From Flammeovirgaceae bacterium (GTDB taxonomy: Bacteria; Bacteroidota; Bacteroidia; Cytophagales; Cyclobacteriaceae), in assembly GCA_015180985.1 (NCBI GenBank), contig CP054185.1:2231225-2295224 (forward strand): a stretch of DNA of 64,000 bases, written 5' to 3'. The position numbers and the translations under genes were made by a program. Below the pieces are notes generated by a model, which was not told the DNA's origin, did no database searches, and saw only the letters and a program-made list of their open reading frames with translations. Of this stretch, positions 52,815 to 63,362 are shown one piece after another (position 1 is the first letter of the stretch; every line of letters begins with the position of its first letter).

Positions 52815-55800
52815 TCAGGCCAGTTCACGCAAATCAACGGGCACAACTTTCGAAACGCCCTTTTCGACCATCGTTATCCCGTAGATCACATCGGTAGCCG
52901 TCATGGTTCGCTTGTTGTGTGTTACAATTACAAACTGGCTTTCCTTGCTGAAATTGCGGATTATATTATTGAACTTGTCGATGTTGGCATCATCCAGTGG
53001 GGCATCCACCTCATCAAAAATACAGAAGGGTGCCGGTTTGAGCAGGTACATCGAAAACAGCAGGGCCGTGGCGGTTAGTGTTTTCTCTCCGCCCGAAAGC
53101 TGGTTGATGGTGATTGGCCGTTTGCCTTTGGGCTTGGCGATGATATCAATTTCGGATTCCAGCGGATTGTTGGGATCAATCAGTTTAATATCGCAGTCGT
53201 CTTCTTCGTTAAACAGCGATCGGAATACGCGTTTAAAATGATCGCGCACCTGGTTAAAGGCATCCATAAAAGTTTGGCTGGCCACTCCTTCAATTTCGGT
53301 TATAGTATTCAGCAGCGATTCCTTGGCTTTAAACAGGTCATCGCGCTGGGCGATAATGAAATCGTTGCGCTCTTTAATTTCAGTATAGGCTTCCATGGCC
53401 ATGGGGTTAATGGGCCCCATGGTGTCCAGCCGCTCGCGTATGCGGGTTACTTCGTTGCGTAGTTTTTCTTCATCCGCTTCTTTCAGGCGGTGTGCATCTT
53501 CTTCATTAGCCGGTTCTCCGAGTGTTTCAAGGTCAACATTAAATTCAACCGAAAGCCTTTCTTTAACCGAATTAAGCTGCAGTTTATTTTCATTTAATTG
53601 GTTTTGCAACTCCATCAGCAGGCTGTCGATGTGCTGCCGGGTGTGCTGTACTTCGCGTAATTCTTTTTCTGTCTGGTCAATGTCACCGCGCGACTGGTAA
53701 TATTGTTTCTCAGCCTCGTTCAGTTCCTTTTCCATGATTTCTTTTTGCGCGTACATGGAAATAAGTTCGGTATCGTGACTTTGTGTTGACTCAACAATCG
53801 AACGCGCTTCTTCTTCGTTTTTCTTTAATTCCTCCAGGTTCAGTTCAATCCTCAGGGTGCTTTGCTCCATGGCCTCATGCTTAAAGCGGATTTCCTGTTC
53901 GATGCTGGCTACCCGGTTTTGCTGCTGGTGGTAATGGATGTTTTGTTCATTCAGCGCAGCCGATTTCTGGGTAAGGTATTCGTTCTCCTGTGCGAGCAGT
54001 TCGGTAAGTTGGGCAATCTGGTTTTCCTGTTCGGCTACCGCATGCTGAAGCAAGTGGGCTTTCGGCTTTAGTTCATCCAGTTCATTCAACAATACATCCA
54101 CCTTTTCCAATATGTCTTCTCTCCGCAAATCAGCGTTGCTCAGGAATTCAGAAAACTGCTCTCGTTTGGTTCGTACTGATACGTATTCTTCATTTACCTG
54201 CCTGATAGTATGTTGCAATTCATCAAGCTGCTGGCGGATGGTAGTTTGGCGCAACCGTTCCAGATCGGTTTGGCGCTGTACCAGGTTATCGCGTATTTCA
54301 CCCAGTTTAGCAGAAAGTTCTTTAATTTCCTTGTCCAGTTTTTCCAGGTTCTTTGCCCGCCCGATTTTCTTACCTTCAAATAACCCTACCGATCCACCGG
54401 AAATACTGAAACGCTTTTTAGTGAGCTTACCGCTCTTGGTAATGAAGGTATTGTCATCATCAGCCGGAATGCCTTTTATGTCACCCTCATACACATATAC
54501 CTTATCTAATATATAGGCCATAAGTTTCCGGTACTTTGGGTCAAACTCAATTACCTGGGTTGCCGGGTAGGCGTTGTCGTAGATGCGGGTAGGAGTGGGT
54601 TCAAATTTTTCAAAAGCATCGAGGATGAAAAAATTGGCTTTACCTTTTGACGCATCACTGAGGATGTTGATGGCTTCGTATGCTTCGGCCTCGTGCTCAA
54701 CGATATAGTAATTCAGGTACGACTCCAGGTAGTTCTCAATAGCCACGCGGTAATCTTCCGGGCAGGTGAGTACGTCTGATAGGAGCGGAGCATGCTTGGT
54801 AATTTTCTTTTTCAGAAACTTGATGGCCTCCGGGAAGCCCTCCAGGTTCTCAACCAGTGATTTGGTCAGGTTATATTCATTCTGCTTGGAGTCCAGTTTC
54901 CGGCTGGTGGCCGTCATCTCATCGCGAATCACCTCGATGGTTTTTTCCATGGAAGCAATCCGCTCGATGTTATCGGCCTCTTCTTTGCGCAGTTGTTCGA
55001 GTTCAGCGTTCTTTTTTTGAATCTCTTCGTGCAATACGACCAGCTTCTTTTCAAACTCTACTAAGCTGGCGCTTTGCTGACTGGTGTCGGTAGCGGTACG
55101 GTCTAATTCCTGCCGGAACGTGGCCACCTGGATTTCGCGTATCTCAACGGCCTTGTTTGTCTGAAAACTTTCTTCCTGTTTCTGCCGAAGGGCCTGACGC
55201 TGCAGATCAACCTGGCCCTGCTGGGTGCCGGTTAATTTGCGTTGTTCTTCATACTCAGCCCGCAACTGATTGAGCCGCTGCTCAATTTCGGTAAGCGTTT
55301 GCAGGGCGGCATCGCGTTCGTTTTCCAGGCTTTGTATGCTGAAGCGTGCGCGTTCATTACTTTTCCTGTCCTGATCAATCTGCTCACGCAGCGTAGCGGC
55401 CCGGTCGTTCAGGTATTTCAGTCGCTCATTTTTTATTTGTTTGTCGCTTTCGTATTGCCTGATTTTGGCTACGAAATCGTTAATCGCCTTTTGCCTTGCC
55501 GAAAGTGTTTTTTCTTTTCCAACCAGGTCGGCCTTTGCACTTTCGATGGTGGCCTCCATTTCGGCAACGGATGCATTGAGCGCAATTTTCCGGTCGTTTT
55601 CCTGCTGTATACGCTGGCTAAGTGAAATAAATTTCTCTTTTTGCCTGGCAACCACTACCCGGGCAAGGGTGATGCTTTTTTGTTTGTATTCGTCTTTGAT
55701 TTTGTAATAGTTCTCGGTTTGTTTTGCCTGCTTCTCCAGGCTTTTCATGTTTTTCTCGATCTCGTAAAGAAGGTCCTCCACACGTTCCAGGTCGGCATCC

Positions 55801-56351
55801 GTATCTTCCAGTTTCTTTAATGTTTCTTTCTTTCGCTTTTTGAATTTTGAAATACCGGCTGCCTCCTCAAAGAGCATCCTGCGCGAGTTGTCTTTATCAT
55901 TAAGCAGGTCATCAACCATACCCAGTTCAATGATGGCATAGGTATTGGAGGCAACACCTGTGTCGAGAAATAAATTGGTAATGTCTTTCAACCGGCAGAG
56001 TACACCGTTAAGCAGGTACTCGCTTTCACCGGAACGGTACAGCCTGCGGGTGATGGTTATCTGCGAATATTCAGTAGGCAGGATATTTTTGGTGTTGTTG
56101 ATGGTTAAGGATACTTCGGCCATCTGCTGGGCCGAGCGGCCGCTTGTTCCGTTAAAAATCACATTTTCCATCTTTTCCGACCGGAGGGCGCTGGTCTTTT
56201 GTTCACCCAATACCCACCGGATGGCATCCACAATATTGGATTTTCCGCTGCCATTTGGGCCTACAACACCGGTAATCCCTTCATCGAAATTGATTACGAC
56301 TTTATCGGCAAAACTTTTAAAGCCCTTGATCTCAAGCTTGGCTAACTGCAT
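52815..56351 (-). CDS. smc: Chromosome segregation protein SMC
   Basis: 1178 residues. The N-terminal ATPase half has GPNGSGKSN (Walker A, 31-39). Two long coiled coils flank a hinge (about 510-650, ITKHAPLLSDVLTCPEDYRVA and RKLMAYILDKVYVYEG). The C-terminal half has the signature LSGGEKTLTATALL and Walker B CIFDEVDAPLDDAN. Dimers form ring-shaped ATP-driven complexes with ScpA/ScpB that organise and segregate the chromosome. A good promoter is present at 56418-56449. Confidence 0.97.
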   Translation of the reverse strand: MQLAKLEIKGFKSFADKVVINFDEGITGVVGPNGSGKSNIVDAIRWVLGEQKTSALRSEKMENVIFNGTSGRSAQQMAEVSLTINNTKNILPTEYSQITITRRLYRSGESEYLLNGVLCRLKDITNLFLDTGVASNTYAIIELGMVDDLLNDKDNSRRMLFEEAAGISKFKKRKKETLKKLEDTDADLERVEDLLYEIEKNMKSLEKQAKQTENYYKIKDEYKQKSITLARVVVARQKEKFISLSQRIQQENDRKIALNASVAEMEATIESAKADLVGKEKTLSARQKAINDFVAKIRQYESDKQIKNERLKYLNDRAATLREQIDQDRKSNERARFSIQSLENERDAALQTLTEIEQRLNQLRAEYEEQRKLTGTQQGQVDLQRQALRQKQEESFQTNKAVEIREIQVATFRQELDRTATDTSQQSASLVEFEKKLVVLHEEIQKKNAELEQLRKEEADNIERIASMEKTIEVIRDEMTATSRKLDSKQNEYNLTKSLVENLEGFPEAIKFLKKKITKHAPLLSDVLTCPEDYRVAIENYLESYLNYYIVEHEAEAYEAINILSDASKGKANFFILDAFEKFEPTPTRIYDNAYPATQVIEFDPKYRKLMAYILDKVYVYEGDIKGIPADDDNTFITKSGKLTKKRFSISGGSVGLFEGKKIGRAKNLEKLDKEIKELSAKLGEIRDNLVQRQTDLERLRQTTIRQQLDELQHTIRQVNEEYVSVRTKREQFSEFLSNADLRREDILEKVDVLLNELDELKPKAHLLQHAVAEQENQIAQLTELLAQENEYLTQKSAALNEQNIHYHQQQNRVASIEQEIRFKHEAMEQSTLRIELNLEELKKNEEEARSIVESTQSHDTELISMYAQKEIMEKELNEAEKQYYQSRGDIDQTEKELREVQHTRQHIDSLLMELQNQLNENKLQLNSVKERLSVEFNVDLETLGEPANEEDAHRLKEADEEKLRNEVTRIRERLDTMGPINPMAMEAYTEIKERNDFIIAQRDDLFKAKESLLNTITEIEGVASQTFMDAFNQVRDHFKRVFRSLFNEEDDCDIKLIDPNNPLESEIDIIAKPKGKRPITINQLSGGEKTLTATALLFSMYLLKPAPFCIFDEVDAPLDDANIDKFNNIIRNFSKESQFVIVTHNKRTMTATDVIYGITMVEKGVSKVVPVDLRELA

Positions 56352-56417
56352 TGAAGTACGTGTGGTTGTTTGAAGTTAAAAAATCTTTCCTTTCCTGCCA
56401 GCAGGTGAGAAACGCGG

Positions 56418-56449
56418 CAAAGATAACTTTATCGGGGTGCCAATTCAAA
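56418..56449 (-). promoter_or_regulatory. Bacteroidota promoter for smc
   Basis: On the minus strand TTTG (56449-56446) is followed after 20 nt by TATCTTTG (56425-56418), a full consensus match. The leader to the smc ATG at 56351 is about 60 nt. Confidence 0.55.
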
Positions 56450-56482
56450 TAAAATTCAGGAAGGTATGAATGCCGAAATGCT

Positions 56483-56490
56483 TATTTTTG
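56483..56490 (+). promoter_or_regulatory. -7 promoter box for the 188-residue membrane protein
   Basis: TATTTTTG matches TAnnTTTG and lies 13 nt before ATG 56504, suggesting a very short leader and supporting that start over a TTG at 56498. Confidence 0.3.
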
Positions 56491-56503
56491 ACAACAATTG
56501 CCT

Positions 56504-57070
56504 ATGGACGACAGCATTCTTTATTACATCATCATCGGAGCGATTTATCTGATTTATAACTGGCTGAAAGCCAAAAAACAACCTGATCAAAGTCCGACTG
56601 ATTATGAGCCACCGACAGGTCGGTCAGCCCCGTCACAACCGCAATCAAAACCCAGGCCGTTAACCTTTGAGGAACTTTTAAAGGAAATAACCGAAGCCAA
56701 ACAGCCGGTGAATGAGCCTGTTGCAGAGTACAAACGCACAGAACCGGTTACCCAGGAGTATGTGGACTATGACGATGAGGTTGCTGATGAAGAGGAATTG
56801 GTAGAACAGGAGACTGAACGGGCTTATGATTTCAAAAAAGAATCTACCTACAAGCAATTTGAGGAGGCCAAACAACAGGCTTTCTACCGCAAATCGCTTG
56901 AGGAAACCACCCGGCTGGAAGATGTAAAGATGGATTTCGGCCGGTTTAAAGAGTTCAATAAGGCCGACCAGCGCAATTTACTTGAGGAATATACCCGGGA
57001 CTTACGTGACCCCGAAGGCTTTAAAAAGGCACTTATACTCAGTGAAATCCTTAACAGAAAGCATTTTTAA
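56504..57070 (+). CDS. Single-pass membrane protein with acidic cytoplasmic part
   Basis: 188 residues from ATG 56504. An N-terminal membrane helix (ILYYIIIGAIYLIYNWL) is followed by a Pro/Ser/Gln linker. LTFEELLKEITEAK and an acidic coiled-coil-like region come next, and a helical end (LRDPEGFKKALILSEILNRKHF) of a type seen in Bacteroidota proteins. The tail is expected on the cytoplasmic side. I do not recognise a named domain. It is divergent from smc. Confidence 0.75.
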   Translation: MDDSILYYIIIGAIYLIYNWLKAKKQPDQSPTDYEPPTGRSAPSQPQSKPRPLTFEELLKEITEAKQPVNEPVAEYKRTEPVTQEYVDYDDEVADEEELVEQETERAYDFKKESTYKQFEEAKQQAFYRKSLEETTRLEDVKMDFGRFKEFNKADQRNLLEEYTRDLRDPEGFKKALILSEILNRKHF

Positions 57071-57258
57071 TAGAGAAAAGTTATTTTTTACGCTAAAACT
57101 TACATGCATCGGAGATAAACCATTATTACCTGCGCATATTTTTTGAGAGCCGCGCAATAAACATGATCTTTACAAATTGGCTAAAAGGCCTTTTTAGGGT
57201 TACTATAATTTTTTGAAGGTTATTTATAATTGCGTAACTTTTTGAACTTATTAATGAG

Positions 57259-57606
57259 ATGGCATTATCTAAGTCACTATTAATCACGTCATTGAGTGTA
57301 GTACTATCCTTTTACCACCGTTTTCCTGATCGCTATGACTATGTTGGAGGGTGCAGTGAAATTCAGGTTACATGGAGTAAAAAGGATACCAGCGGAGGCA
57401 TGAACAACGGCAGTATTGACCTGGCATTCGAAGATGACCGTTCTCAGTTTGCCGTTTATATACTTACTGCTTCCGGCAAGACCAAATTAAAATCAACTGA
57501 AATTTCGATACGAAACCTGAAACGGGGTAAGCACACAATCGTGATAACAGGCGAAAAGGAGGGTTCGGATTTCTGTCAGAAATTTTTTGAAGTGGTCATT
57601 AACTGA
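57259..57606 (+). CDS. Short secreted beta domain related to the SprB-like protein downstream
   Basis: 115 residues with a weak signal peptide (MALSKSLLITSLSVVLSFY). A single beta-rich domain follows: CSEIQVTWSKKDTSGGMNNG, SIDLAFEDDRSQFAVYILT and KRGKHTIVITGEKEG. Its NNGSIDLAF...FAVYI pattern parallels DNGSFEILV...AFIFG at the start of the next protein. It ends 5 bp before that gene, so they are likely cotranscribed. Upstream, TTTTG (57211-57215) and TAACTTTTTG (57235-57244), 19 nt apart, may be the promoter. Function unknown; probably a surface-complex partner. Confidence 0.65.
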   Translation: MALSKSLLITSLSVVLSFYHRFPDRYDYVGGCSEIQVTWSKKDTSGGMNNGSIDLAFEDDRSQFAVYILTASGKTKLKSTEISIRNLKRGKHTIVITGEKEGSDFCQKFFEVVIN

Positions 57607-57611
57607 ATTGC

Positions 57612-60600
57612 ATGACACGACCTTTACTTTTTAAACTCTCCCTGTCTCTGCTGTTTGCCTTTACAGCATCACTACTCTACGCACAGCCAGTTTTTACCAT
57701 TCAGAATAAAAAGGATGCCTGTGATGGGTTGGACAACGGTTCATTCGAGATACTGGTGTCGTCAGCTAATCCGCCACCCTTGCGGGCATTTATTTTCGGC
57801 CCGCCCGACCAGGGACCTCATAACCTGACGGTGGGAGTCCCCTTTCCAATAACGGGTTTACAGGGAACCGTTGGCGGTAAGACCTACCTTGTCATTGTAC
57901 AGGATGCCGATGGCAGTTCGGTTCAATTTGTAACGATATTTTCTGTTTCCCCCGATTTATCTGCTTCACTTGCTTCAAGCACTAACAACGGTAGTTGCAG
58001 CACTCCAAATGGGTCTATTGACATCACGGTATCCGGTGGAACAGGAAGTTATTCTTACCAGTGGACAGGCCCCTCCGGTTTTGTAGATCCGGGAACACAG
58101 GATTTAAGCGGACTCGTTGGGGGAAGCTATTCGGTACTTGTTAGTGATAATGGTACAAATTGTACCCGGTCTGTCGGTCCAATCGTTATTACCGATCCTT
58201 CTCCGATTGTCCAGAATGTTACTACACCTTCACCGCAGGTTGTTTGTGCCGGTGATGATGCAACAATAGCACTTGCGGCAACCCAGGCTGCTCCGGTTAC
58301 CTACCAGATTCTTGTAAACGGCTCACCCATCGGTGCACCGCAAACCAATCCTGCGGCTCCGGGACCGTTTGTTTTAACAGCAGCTTCCGGAACCTTTTCC
58401 AATGGCGATGTGCTGACCGTGCAGGCGGTCGATGGATTATGTTCCCCCGTGTTAATGAATGGCTCAGTTACTGTAAACATTCAAACGCTGTCTGTTTCCA
58501 GCGTGGTAACACCTAATTCCAGGTGCACTGCACCGTTCAACGGAGCCGTTAACCTTACCGTTACCGGTGCCATTGGCCCTTTAAGCTTTAGCTGGACAGG
58601 TCCGGGCGGGCCTTATGCAACAGAAGACTTAACCGCAATTGAACATGGAGCCTACACGGTTACTGTAACTGACCTGACAACAGGTTGCCAGACAGTTGCG
58701 GTAGTAAACGTGCCTGATGCACGGCCAACGCTATCACTTTCCAGTGTAGTTACCGACAACAGCCGGTGCGTGGCGCCCTTCAACGGGGCAATTAACCTGA
58801 CGGTGTCGGGCTCGGCAGGGCCGTTTACGTTTGCGTGGACAGGCCCGGGCGGTCCGTACACGACAGAAGACTTATCGAACATCCAGGACGGCAGTTACAG
58901 TGTAACGGTAACCGATGTGCCGAGCGGATGTACAGCCGTTGCGAACATCAACGTGGGCAACACGGCACCGACCCTGACGTTAACGAGCGTAGTTACCGAT
59001 AACAGCCGGTGCGTGGCGCCCTTCAACGGGGCGATTAACCTGACGGTGTCGGGCTCGGCAGGGCCGTTTACGTTTGCGTGGACAGGCCCGGGCGGACCGT
59101 ACACGACAGAAGACTTATCGAACCTCCAGGACGGCAGCTACAGCGTAACCGTAACCGATGTGCCGAGCGGATGTACAGCCGTTGCGAACATCAACGTAGG
59201 CAACACGGCACCGACCCTGACGTTAACGAGCGTAGTCACCGACAACAGCCGGTGTGTTGCGCCCTTCAACGGAGCAATCAACCTGACGGTGTCGGGCTCA
59301 GCAGGACCGTTTACGTTTGCGTGGACAGGCCCGGGCGGTCCGTACACGACAGAAGACTTATCGAACATCCAGGACGGCAGCTACAGTGTAACGGTAACCG
59401 ATGTGCCGAGCGGATGTACAGCCGTTGCGAACATCACCGTGGGCAACACGGCACCGACCCTGACGTTAACGAGCGTAGTCACCGACAACAGCCGGTGTGT
59501 TGCGCCCTTCAACGGGGCGATTAACCTGACGGTGTCGGGCTCGGCAGGACCATTTACGTTTGCGTGGACGGGACCCAGTGGATTTAGCTCTTCATCTGAG
59601 GATATTAATAGTCTTCAACCCGGTACATATTCAGTTGATGTTACGGATAATCCATCCGGTTGTACTGCTTCTGCCGTGATAGTTGTCAATGATATTTCAG
59701 TAACGCCATTCATCAGCAGTAGTACGGTGGTCGATAACGACCGTTGTAATGCTCCCTTTAACGGGGCAATCCTGATAACGGTGTCACCACCTGGTGCCTA
59801 TTCGTACAGCTGGACGGGGCCCAGCGGATTTACTTCAACTGCCGAAGACATTACATCACTTGAGAGCGGATTATACCAGGTAACAGCTACTAACATTGTG
59901 AGTGGTTGTTTTGTCGTTCAGAGTTTCACGGTTAATAACAACGCCCCGGTTTTAACTGTAACGGCTAATGCCATCAGTGATAATTCTTCCTGTACGGCTC
60001 CGTTTAACGGTGCTATATTGATTACGGTAACGCCAGCCGGTCCTTATACATTTTCATGGACTGGTCCTTTTGGTTTTACATCTTCGTTGGAGGATATCTC
60101 TGGATTACGGGAAGGTGATTACACCGTTACAGCTACCAATACCGCTTTGAGTTGTTCGGTTGTGGCCACATTTACAGTGGGTGATAATACACCAACTATC
60201 AGCATCACCAGTCAGACAATAGTTGATAACGGGAATTGCATTGCACCCTTTAATGGTTCTATTTCAATTACAGCGGGCGGAACCGTTGGGCCATACACCT
60301 TCGATTGGACCGGTCCTTCGGGTTTTACAGGTACAGGCTCTTCAATAAGCGGATTGCAATCAGGTGATTATACAGTTACTATAACTGATCAGACGCTGAA
60401 CTGCCAGGATGTTTTCGTATTAACCGTTGGCGATAACACTCCGCCAATCAATGTCACGCTTGATTCATCCGTTCCGAATACCAACTGCATTGCTCCGTTT
60501 ACCGGTGCATTGAGCATCTCCGTTTCCGGTACACCGGGGCCATTTGCTTTTGCATGGAGTGGCCCGGGTGGGTTCACATCAACAGCAGAAGATATCACGG

Positions 60601-63362
60601 CATTGGAGAACGGTGACTATGATGTGACCGTTACCGATACCGGTTTAGGTTGTACAGCTACAGTAACATTTACTGTTGCTGATGGCCGGCCGGTTGTTAC
60701 CATAACCGGGGTAACCATTGTTGCCAACTCAAATTGTGCGGCACCGTTCACTGGTTCAATAACGCAAAGCGGGGGAGGTACACCCGGCCCGTTTGATTAT
60801 TCGTGGACGGGCCCGTCAGGGTTTACTTCAACGTTGCAGAATATTTCTGGTTTAGATGCCGGTGATTACACCGTAACCATAACCGACCAGGTGTTGGGTT
60901 GCCAGGGTATTTTTACACTGACTGTACCCAGCACAGCTCCGGTAATTACACTTACCCAAACAGTGGTCGGAAATACCAACTGCAATGCGCCCTTTAATGG
61001 TTCGATTGATATAACACCTGCCGGAACACCGGGGCCCTTTACATTCCTATGGTCAGGACCAAGTGGTTTTACGGCCACGACCGAAGATGTTATAAATCTG
61101 GAGGCAGGCGACTATGATGTAGAGGTTACCGATGCCTTGTTAGGATGCACAGGCTTGTTTACCATTACCGTTCCTCAGAATGCAACTACTGTAACAATCA
61201 GCTTGGTTTCAAATACACCTAACGCCAATTGCCTTGCACCATTCAATGGCGCACTGGATGTTACCATAGGTGGAACACCCGGACCATTTAATATTAACTG
61301 GTCGGGTCCTGCAGGATTCACGGCTTCAACGGAAGATATTTCAGGATTGCGTCCGGGTACTTATACACTCAATGTGCAGGATGCCCTGTTGGGCTGCACT
61401 GCATCTTCGGTGTTCACGGTTGGAAATATTGCAACCGGATGCGGGGGTCTGGGTTGCCTTGCCTTTACGGTAACCAGTGCTGAAACACGTCCTTCATGTG
61501 CTGTTCAGGATGACGGACAGATTACCTTTACCATAGCCGGTGGAACACCAAATTATATAGTTACGCTTACCGATAGTGCCGGCTTTACCGTGGCCAAGCC
61601 GGGCACTGGCCCTGATTTTACGTTCACCAATCTTTCGCCCGGTAATTATTATTACATTATTCAGGATGCTTCATTCCCGTCACCAAATGTTTGTGCCCTT
61701 CCGTATAGTTTGCCGGTTCAGACGAATGTAATTGCTTCAGCCTCAGGATTTGTGGATGCTTCCTGCTTTGGTCAGCCCACCGGTCAGGCAACGATAACAG
61801 TGCTTTCGGGTGGCACAGCGCCATTTGAATATTCTATTGATGCCGGGGTAAACTGGAATGTGTTCACCTCACCTCATCTCATTACAGATCTTCCACCTAA
61901 TGGAACCTACTCAATTTTAGTGCGTGATGATGCAAGTGATCTTTGCCCGGCTTCCGTTCTGGTTACCATAAACAATCTTAATCCGCAGATTCTTCAGGAT
62001 TTTTCAGTTACACAGGCAACCTGTAACAATAACGATGGTGCGATAACACTGGTTGGTGCACCATCCGGTGGTACAGGCGCTCCATACACCTACCTGCTAA
62101 ACGGAATCCCTACGGTGCCATCAGGAGGAATTTTTGGGGGTTTGAGTGCGGGGTCGTATACCCTGAGTGTTGTTGATAACTCCGGGTGCCAGCGCGACTT
62201 TCCGGTAACTATTACATTCCCCGGATTCATCAGCACGTCAGCGGTTTCCATCACGCCACCCGATTGTATATCGAACGGAGCTAACGGAAGTATTTCGTTT
62301 ACCATTTTTGATATCGGCACGTTTGAATTTGCCATAACAACCGATCCGCTTTATGTTCCGGTGGCCAGCGACTACCTGCCGACAGGCGGACCGTTTGTGG
62401 TTATTCCAAACCTTCCCAACGGTACGTACTTTGTATGGCTGCGGTCGGCCGGTTCACAATGTCCTACCCGGTTAGGCCCGATTGATGTAGTGGGTGTATT
62501 TACAGTAAGCTTTACCAGCCTGGCAACGGACGAAATCTGTTTTGGCGATGGCGGTACTATTGTGCTGAACAATATAACCGGTGCCTCGGGGCTTGACTAT
62601 ACCTATGAATTGGTTTCAGGCGGAGTACCAACCGTTAGTCCGATTACGTTCCTGGAGTCGCTGGGGCCTTATACCATCTCGGGATTAGCTCCGGGTAACT
62701 ACCAAATCCGCTTGTCGCAAGACCAAACGGTATTAAATGGTTGTGTGGCAACCACAGCATTCCAGTCGTTTACAGTTGTCGGACCGGCTGCGTCACTTGG
62801 ATTTCAGGCTACTGAGAATATTAAGGAATCATTTCCTGATCAGCCAACCGGATCGATGCTGGTAGTTATCCAGGAAAGCATGGAAGAACCTTATCAGCTG
62901 AAAGTTGAACTCACCGGCCCGCTGGTGGGTGGGCAGTTCTTCCTTCGCGATTTTCAGAATATGACACGCAATACCGCCAACCTGCGGATTCAGGAACAAT
63001 TTATTGCCTTGTTTGCCGGAACCTATACACTTACGGTACGCGATGGACTCGGCTGTGAACGTTCCATTGACGTGGATATACCGGTTGATACCGATATATT
63101 TATTCCAAACATCTTTACGCCCAATGGCGATGGCGTGAACGATAGCTTTTTTATCCGCAACCTTCCTGAAGGCGCAAAACTTATCATTTCAAATCGCTGG
63201 GGTAAAGAAGTGTTTTCATCCAACAATTACCCCATTGCTTTTGATGATCCGAAATTGTGGAATGCCGAAGGCCAATCTGATGGGGTATATTTCTACCGTC
63301 TCCAGGCCGGTAATCAGGTGTTTACCGGTTGGGTTGAGATCGTACGTGGTATCCGTCCTTAA
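57612..63362 (+). CDS. Giant SprB-like surface protein with T9SS type B sorting domain
   Basis: 1916 residues with a signal peptide (LSLSLLFAFTASLLYAQ). It carries at least twelve Ig-like repeats of about 81 residues, each starting near NxxCxAPFNGAI and containing SWTGPxGF and YxVTVTD, followed by a different set of SprB-type repeats (about 1290-1750). The C-terminal 90 residues are a gliding-type T9SS type B domain: IFIPNIFTPNGDGVNDSF, ISNRWGKEVF, DGVYFYRLQAG. SprB moves along the surface in gliding bacteria and acts as an adhesin. Whether this protein is motile or static is unknown. Four copies are nearly identical in DNA. Its stop overlaps the convergent gene by 4 bp. Confidence 0.9.
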   Translation: MTRPLLFKLSLSLLFAFTASLLYAQPVFTIQNKKDACDGLDNGSFEILVSSANPPPLRAFIFGPPDQGPHNLTVGVPFPITGLQGTVGGKTYLVIVQDADGSSVQFVTIFSVSPDLSASLASSTNNGSCSTPNGSIDITVSGGTGSYSYQWTGPSGFVDPGTQDLSGLVGGSYSVLVSDNGTNCTRSVGPIVITDPSPIVQNVTTPSPQVVCAGDDATIALAATQAAPVTYQILVNGSPIGAPQTNPAAPGPFVLTAASGTFSNGDVLTVQAVDGLCSPVLMNGSVTVNIQTLSVSSVVTPNSRCTAPFNGAVNLTVTGAIGPLSFSWTGPGGPYATEDLTAIEHGAYTVTVTDLTTGCQTVAVVNVPDARPTLSLSSVVTDNSRCVAPFNGAINLTVSGSAGPFTFAWTGPGGPYTTEDLSNIQDGSYSVTVTDVPSGCTAVANINVGNTAPTLTLTSVVTDNSRCVAPFNGAINLTVSGSAGPFTFAWTGPGGPYTTEDLSNLQDGSYSVTVTDVPSGCTAVANINVGNTAPTLTLTSVVTDNSRCVAPFNGAINLTVSGSAGPFTFAWTGPGGPYTTEDLSNIQDGSYSVTVTDVPSGCTAVANITVGNTAPTLTLTSVVTDNSRCVAPFNGAINLTVSGSAGPFTFAWTGPSGFSSSSEDINSLQPGTYSVDVTDNPSGCTASAVIVVNDISVTPFISSSTVVDNDRCNAPFNGAILITVSPPGAYSYSWTGPSGFTSTAEDITSLESGLYQVTATNIVSGCFVVQSFTVNNNAPVLTVTANAISDNSSCTAPFNGAILITVTPAGPYTFSWTGPFGFTSSLEDISGLREGDYTVTATNTALSCSVVATFTVGDNTPTISITSQTIVDNGNCIAPFNGSISITAGGTVGPYTFDWTGPSGFTGTGSSISGLQSGDYTVTITDQTLNCQDVFVLTVGDNTPPINVTLDSSVPNTNCIAPFTGALSISVSGTPGPFAFAWSGPGGFTSTAEDITALENGDYDVTVTDTGLGCTATVTFTVADGRPVVTITGVTIVANSNCAAPFTGSITQSGGGTPGPFDYSWTGPSGFTSTLQNISGLDAGDYTVTITDQVLGCQGIFTLTVPSTAPVITLTQTVVGNTNCNAPFNGSIDITPAGTPGPFTFLWSGPSGFTATTEDVINLEAGDYDVEVTDALLGCTGLFTITVPQNATTVTISLVSNTPNANCLAPFNGALDVTIGGTPGPFNINWSGPAGFTASTEDISGLRPGTYTLNVQDALLGCTASSVFTVGNIATGCGGLGCLAFTVTSAETRPSCAVQDDGQITFTIAGGTPNYIVTLTDSAGFTVAKPGTGPDFTFTNLSPGNYYYIIQDASFPSPNVCALPYSLPVQTNVIASASGFVDASCFGQPTGQATITVLSGGTAPFEYSIDAGVNWNVFTSPHLITDLPPNGTYSILVRDDASDLCPASVLVTINNLNPQILQDFSVTQATCNNNDGAITLVGAPSGGTGAPYTYLLNGIPTVPSGGIFGGLSAGSYTLSVVDNSGCQRDFPVTITFPGFISTSAVSITPPDCISNGANGSISFTIFDIGTFEFAITTDPLYVPVASDYLPTGGPFVVIPNLPNGTYFVWLRSAGSQCPTRLGPIDVVGVFTVSFTSLATDEICFGDGGTIVLNNITGASGLDYTYELVSGGVPTVSPITFLESLGPYTISGLAPGNYQIRLSQDQTVLNGCVATTAFQSFTVVGPAASLGFQATENIKESFPDQPTGSMLVVIQESMEEPYQLKVELTGPLVGGQFFLRDFQNMTRNTANLRIQEQFIALFAGTYTLTVRDGLGCERSIDVDIPVDTDIFIPNIFTPNGDGVNDSFFIRNLPEGAKLIISNRWGKEVFSSNNYPIAFDDPKLWNAEGQSDGVYFYRLQAGNQVFTGWVEIVRGIRP
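58746..59575 (+). repeat. Near-identical 243-bp tandem repeats in the SprB-like gene
   Basis: Unit starts at 58746, 58989, 59232 and 59475 are exactly 243 bp (81 codons) apart. Copies differ by only scattered third-position changes; the fourth diverges near 59575. Flanking units share the protein motif but not the DNA. This marks a recent expansion and possible copy-number variation. Confidence 0.9.

Noticed and set aside
59078-59524. 148-codon + strand frame in another phase of the tandem repeats
   Set aside because: It stays open only because the 243-bp unit is a multiple of three; the T9SS protein frame is clearly the coding one.
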